Source: JBEEMU01 sp043778315
GTDB taxonomy: Bacteria > Bacteroidota > Bacteroidia > Chitinophagales > Saprospiraceae
Assembly (NCBI GenBank): GCA_043778315.1
Contig: JAYWGJ010000125.1
Span: 1-7,836, forward strand
DNA: 7,836 nucleotides
Reading direction: 5' to 3'
The position numbers and the translations under genes are program-made. This document shows, piece by piece, positions 5,028-7,836 of the stretch. How positions within the stretch are numbered: position 1 is the stretch's first letter; every line of letters starts with the position of its first letter. The notes beneath the pieces are model-generated. The model saw only the letters and a program-made list of their open reading frames with translations, was not told where the DNA came from and did no database searches.

Positions 5028-7733
5028 CTACAATCGCGCCAAGCTCTCTTCCAATATTTTTATTTTGGTGAGTGCGTCGCTCTCTTTTTTGCGCTCGATG
5101 GCTAAAACCTCGGGTTTTGCGTTTTGTACAAACCGCTCGTTGCCGAGTTTTTTGTTCACCGACTCCAAAAATCCGCGCAAATAACCTAATTCTTGTGTCA
5201 AGCGTGCGCGTTCCGCGTCCGCGTCGATGGTTTTATTCATTAATAAATAATAATTATCCGTTCCACCGATGAACTGCACCGTGTTGTCGGGTGCGGCTTC
5301 GGCGGTAGTGAGCGCGCTGAGATTTGCGAGTTTTGTCACCGTTGATTTCCAGCCGCTTATCGCGAATAAGGCTTGCGCCGACACGCTGTTTTGCACAAAA
5401 AGCGGCATTTGTTCTTTTGGTGAAATACCGTTTTTGTTGCGCTGCTCGCGTACTTTTTGTATCACCTCGATTGCTGTTTCTACGTTAGCGATAAGCTGCG
5501 TATCGTAGGTATTTCCCAAAATATAAGGCTTCAAAATCAGGTCGTCGCCCTTGCTGCGGGGCGCGAGGTCGTGCCATATTTGTTCTGTGATAAACGGCAC
5601 AAACGGGTGCAATAAAACCAAACATTGCTCAAATAAATGTATCGCTTCGCGCTGCGTTGCGGCAGCTATCGGCTGACCGTAAACGGGTTTTATCATCTCC
5701 AAATACCACGAGCAAAAATCGTCCCAAACGAAGGAATACAAGGCTTTGAGGGCTTCGCTAAGGCGGAAATCATCTAAGAGTACGTTCACTTCGGCGGCGG
5801 TTTTGTTCAGTTTTTGATTGAACCACGCGGCTGCCAAACTGTTCACCGCGAGTATTTCCGCGTCTGCCGTTTCGGTCAGTTCCCAACCTTTTATTAGGCG
5901 CGTCGCGTTGAATAATTTATTGCAAAAATTGCGTCCTTGCTCGCAAAGCGCGCTTTCGTTTATTGTCTCTTTTTTGACCGCGTCATACGGCGCGTCGAAC
6001 ATCAAATCGCCGCCCGCAGGCGAGCAAAACAGCATACCAAACCGCACGCCGTCTGCGCCGTAACGGTCGAGCAGCGCGAGTGCATCAGGCGAGTTACCCA
6101 ATGATTTTGACATTTTACGCCCTAAGCGGTCGCGCACCATACCCGTAAAATATACTTTTTTGAACGGCACTTTCGGCTGCGCAGGGACTAAGTCGCCTGC
6201 AAACTCGTAGCCCGCCATAATCATGCGCGCCACCCAGAAAAAAATGATGTCGAAACCCGTTACCAATACGTCGGTCGGGTAGTAATAATTCAATTCTTCT
6301 TGGCTCTCGAAGCCGTCGAAAACCGAGATAGGCCAGAGCCACGAAGAAAACCAAGTATCGAGTACGTCTTCGTCCTGCTGCAAGTCGGCAAGCGTTAAGT
6401 CCTTGTTATTCAAGGCTTTCTGTGCTTGCGCCAATGCGTCGGCAGCCGTCTCTGCTACAAAAACCTCGCGTTCGCCGCCCACCGAAACATACCACGCAGG
6501 GATACGATGTCCCCACCACAACTGCCGCGAGATGCACCAGTCGCGGATATTTTCCATCCAATATTTGTAGGTATTTTTGAAATGCGGCGGCACAAAATCC
6601 AGTTCGCCGTTCATCACGCCGTCCAAAGCGGGTTTTGCCAAAGCAGGCATATCCACAAACCACTGCAACGACAAGCGCGGCTCTATCACCGCGTTTGTGC
6701 GTTCGCTACGCCCTACATTATTGAGGTACGGCTCTTGTTTTACCAAGTGTTCGCTTGCAGCGAGGTCTTTTGCTATTTGCTTACGCACCCAAAATCTATC
6801 TTTACCGATATAAAATTGCGCTGCAGCGTTCAGCGTGCCATCTTCATTAAACATATCAATCACCTCCAAACCATGCTTTTTGCCGAGTTCGTAGTCGTTT
6901 ACGTCGTGCGCAGGAGTTACTTTGAGCGCGCCTGTACCAAAGTCTTTTTCTACATAGGCATCAAAAATAATGGGGACGCTGCGCTCCACTATCGGCACTA
7001 TGCAGCGTCTGCCCGTGAGGTGCGCGTAGCGTTCGTCGTTCGGGTGAACGGCGACGGCAGCGTCGGCGAGTATGGTTTCGGGGCGTGTAGTAGCTATCGT
7101 AATCCATTCATTGTCAGTACCTTCTATTTGGTAACGAACGTGGTAGAGTTGGCTTTGCTCTTGCGCAAAAACCACCTCTTCGCCCGAAAGCACGGTTTTT
7201 GCTTCGGGGTCCCAGTTAATCATGCGCAAGCCGCGATAAATTTTTTTCTTGTTGTATAAATCAACAAAAACCTTGACTACTGCATCGCTCAACTTCGGTT
7301 CCATCGTGAAACGGGTGCGCTCCCAGTCGCAGGACGCGCCGAGTCGTTGCAACTGATTGAGGATAATGCCGCCATATTTTTCCTTCCATTCCCAAGCGTA
7401 GGACAAAAATTCGTCGCGGCTGAGGTCTGATTTTTTGATGCCGCGCGCGCGCAACATCTGCACCACTTTTGCCTCCGTAGCGATAGAGGCGTGGTCGGTT
7501 CCGGGCACCCAACACGCATTTTTGCCTTGCATACGCGCACGGCGTATCAAAATATCTTGAATTGTATTGTTCAATAAATGCCCCATGTGCAGCACGCCTG
7601 TCACGTTCGGCGGCGGAATGACGATAGTAAACGGCTCGCGCTCGTCAGGCGTACTGCGAAAATAGCCGCTTTCGTTCCAGTGCTGATACCATTTTGCCTC
7701 TATATCGGCAGGCGAATAGTGTTTTGTTTCCAT
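5028..7733 (-). CDS. valS: Valyl-tRNA synthetase
   Basis: Class I aminoacyl-tRNA synthetase that activates valine with ATP, charges tRNA-Val and hydrolyses Thr-tRNA-Val; cytosolic and essential. The 901 residues fit the usual 870-950. Seen: HIGH-type signature PPNVTGVLHMGH with HMGH at 49-52; PGTDHASIATE at 77-87; editing (CP1) domain at roughly 190-360, with TTRPET at 215-220 and GTGALKVTPAHDVNDYELG at 266-284; WCISRQLWWGHRIPAWY at 399-415; DTWFSSWLWP at 459-468; TGFDIIFFWVARMI at 492-505; the KMSKS loop at 540-544 followed by LGNSPDAL; an anticodon-binding helical domain from about 640; and a C-terminal coiled-coil tRNA-binding arm at about 836-901, rich in Arg, Lys, Glu and Leu. The set is complete with no break. 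The ATG at 7733 gives the standard N-terminus. Its leader is only about 60 bases, too short for a T-box. Confidence 0.98.
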   Translation of the reverse strand: METKHYSPADIEAKWYQHWNESGYFRSTPDEREPFTIVIPPPNVTGVLHMGHLLNNTIQDILIRRARMQGKNACWVPGTDHASIATEAKVVQMLRARGIKKSDLSRDEFLSYAWEWKEKYGGIILNQLQRLGASCDWERTRFTMEPKLSDAVVKVFVDLYNKKKIYRGLRMINWDPEAKTVLSGEEVVFAQEQSQLYHVRYQIEGTDNEWITIATTRPETILADAAVAVHPNDERYAHLTGRRCIVPIVERSVPIIFDAYVEKDFGTGALKVTPAHDVNDYELGKKHGLEVIDMFNEDGTLNAAAQFYIGKDRFWVRKQIAKDLAASEHLVKQEPYLNNVGRSERTNAVIEPRLSLQWFVDMPALAKPALDGVMNGELDFVPPHFKNTYKYWMENIRDWCISRQLWWGHRIPAWYVSVGGEREVFVAETAADALAQAQKALNNKDLTLADLQQDEDVLDTWFSSWLWPISVFDGFESQEELNYYYPTDVLVTGFDIIFFWVARMIMAGYEFAGDLVPAQPKVPFKKVYFTGMVRDRLGRKMSKSLGNSPDALALLDRYGADGVRFGMLFCSPAGGDLMFDAPYDAVKKETINESALCEQGRNFCNKLFNATRLIKGWELTETADAEILAVNSLAAAWFNQKLNKTAAEVNVLLDDFRLSEALKALYSFVWDDFCSWYLEMIKPVYGQPIAAATQREAIHLFEQCLVLLHPFVPFITEQIWHDLAPRSKGDDLILKPYILGNTYDTQLIANVETAIEVIQKVREQRNKNGISPKEQMPLFVQNSVSAQALFAISGWKSTVTKLANLSALTTAEAAPDNTVQFIGGTDNYYLLMNKTIDADAERARLTQELGYLRGFLESVNKKLGNERFVQNAKPEVLAIERKKESDALTKIKILEESLARL

Positions 7734-7750
7734 AAAAATAATATTTATTG

Positions 7751-7791
7751 CAATCTTTTTTTAACGCTTTGCTAATCTTTTCCTAATCTTT
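7751..7791 (-). repeat. Repeated AAAGATT motif in the valS leader
   Basis: On the minus strand AAAGATTAG occurs at 7791-7783 and 7780-7772, 11 bases apart, and a third, shorter copy AAAGATT(G) is at 7758-7751. All three lie between the valS -7 box and the ATG, in the predicted untranslated leader. No hairpin or known leader element is evident. Confidence 0.4.
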
Positions 7792-7799
7792 CTGAAGCG

Positions 7800-7807
7800 C
7801 AAAGGTA
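7800..7807 (-). promoter_or_regulatory. valS -7 promoter box
   Basis: TACCTTTG on the minus strand is an exact TAnnTTTG match, identical to the box before gpmI and likewise followed by C. It predicts a leader of about 60 bases. No TTTG is visible at the usual distance upstream, so the -33 element is weak or absent. Confidence 0.5.
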
Positions 7808-7836
7808 GGCAAAATAAAGGTTTTTTTGTAGAATTT

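Noticed and set aside
6426..7259. 277-codon open frame on the plus strand opposite valS
   Set aside because: It lies wholly antisense to a complete, motif-rich valS; its translation shows no recognisable domain, and such frames arise from codon bias on the coding strand.
1..7836. Mobile element, CRISPR, defence or biosynthetic cluster
   Set aside because: No transposase, integrase, repeat-spacer array, target duplication or cluster-type genes are visible; four of the five genes are housekeeping or envelope genes and none is broken.

Overview
The window looks like chromosomal core DNA from a member of the phylum Bacteroidota. Three things point there. The intergenic DNA carries several matches to the Bacteroidota sigma factor -7 consensus TAnnTTTG, and start codons lack Shine-Dalgarno sequences. 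The ScpA and valyl-tRNA synthetase sequences also read like Bacteroidota orthologues. Coding DNA has moderate GC with many GCG/CGC codons, while the spacers are very AT-rich. Genus cannot be set from this window.

Layout: 1-223 is an AT-rich leader. At 224-1597 (+) is an exported FAD amine oxidase whose signal peptide combines a Tat-like RK motif with a lipobox cysteine. A strong hairpin terminator follows. The 321-base convergent spacer 1598-1918 also holds a minus-strand promoter and a minus-strand terminator about 120 bases apart with no gene between them, so it may encode a small RNA. At 1919-3499 (-) is gpmI, cofactor-independent phosphoglycerate mutase. A 100-base divergent promoter region separates it from a two-gene plus-strand unit, scpA (3600-4370) and a SanA-like DUF218 membrane protein (4375-5013). 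At 5028-7733 (-) is valS, convergent with that unit across only 14 bases; its leader and promoter lie at 7734-7807.

The genes do not form one pathway. gpmI (glycolysis), valS (translation) and scpA (chromosome condensation) are housekeeping genes; the SanA-like protein probably serves the envelope, and the amine oxidase is the accessory-looking gene. I found no mobile element, CRISPR array, tRNA or rRNA gene, or defence system. The least explained part is the 1598-1918 spacer: candidate sRNA, a TTTG-N19-TACATTTG promoter, and three TGACAAAA copies spaced 33 and 11 bases apart.
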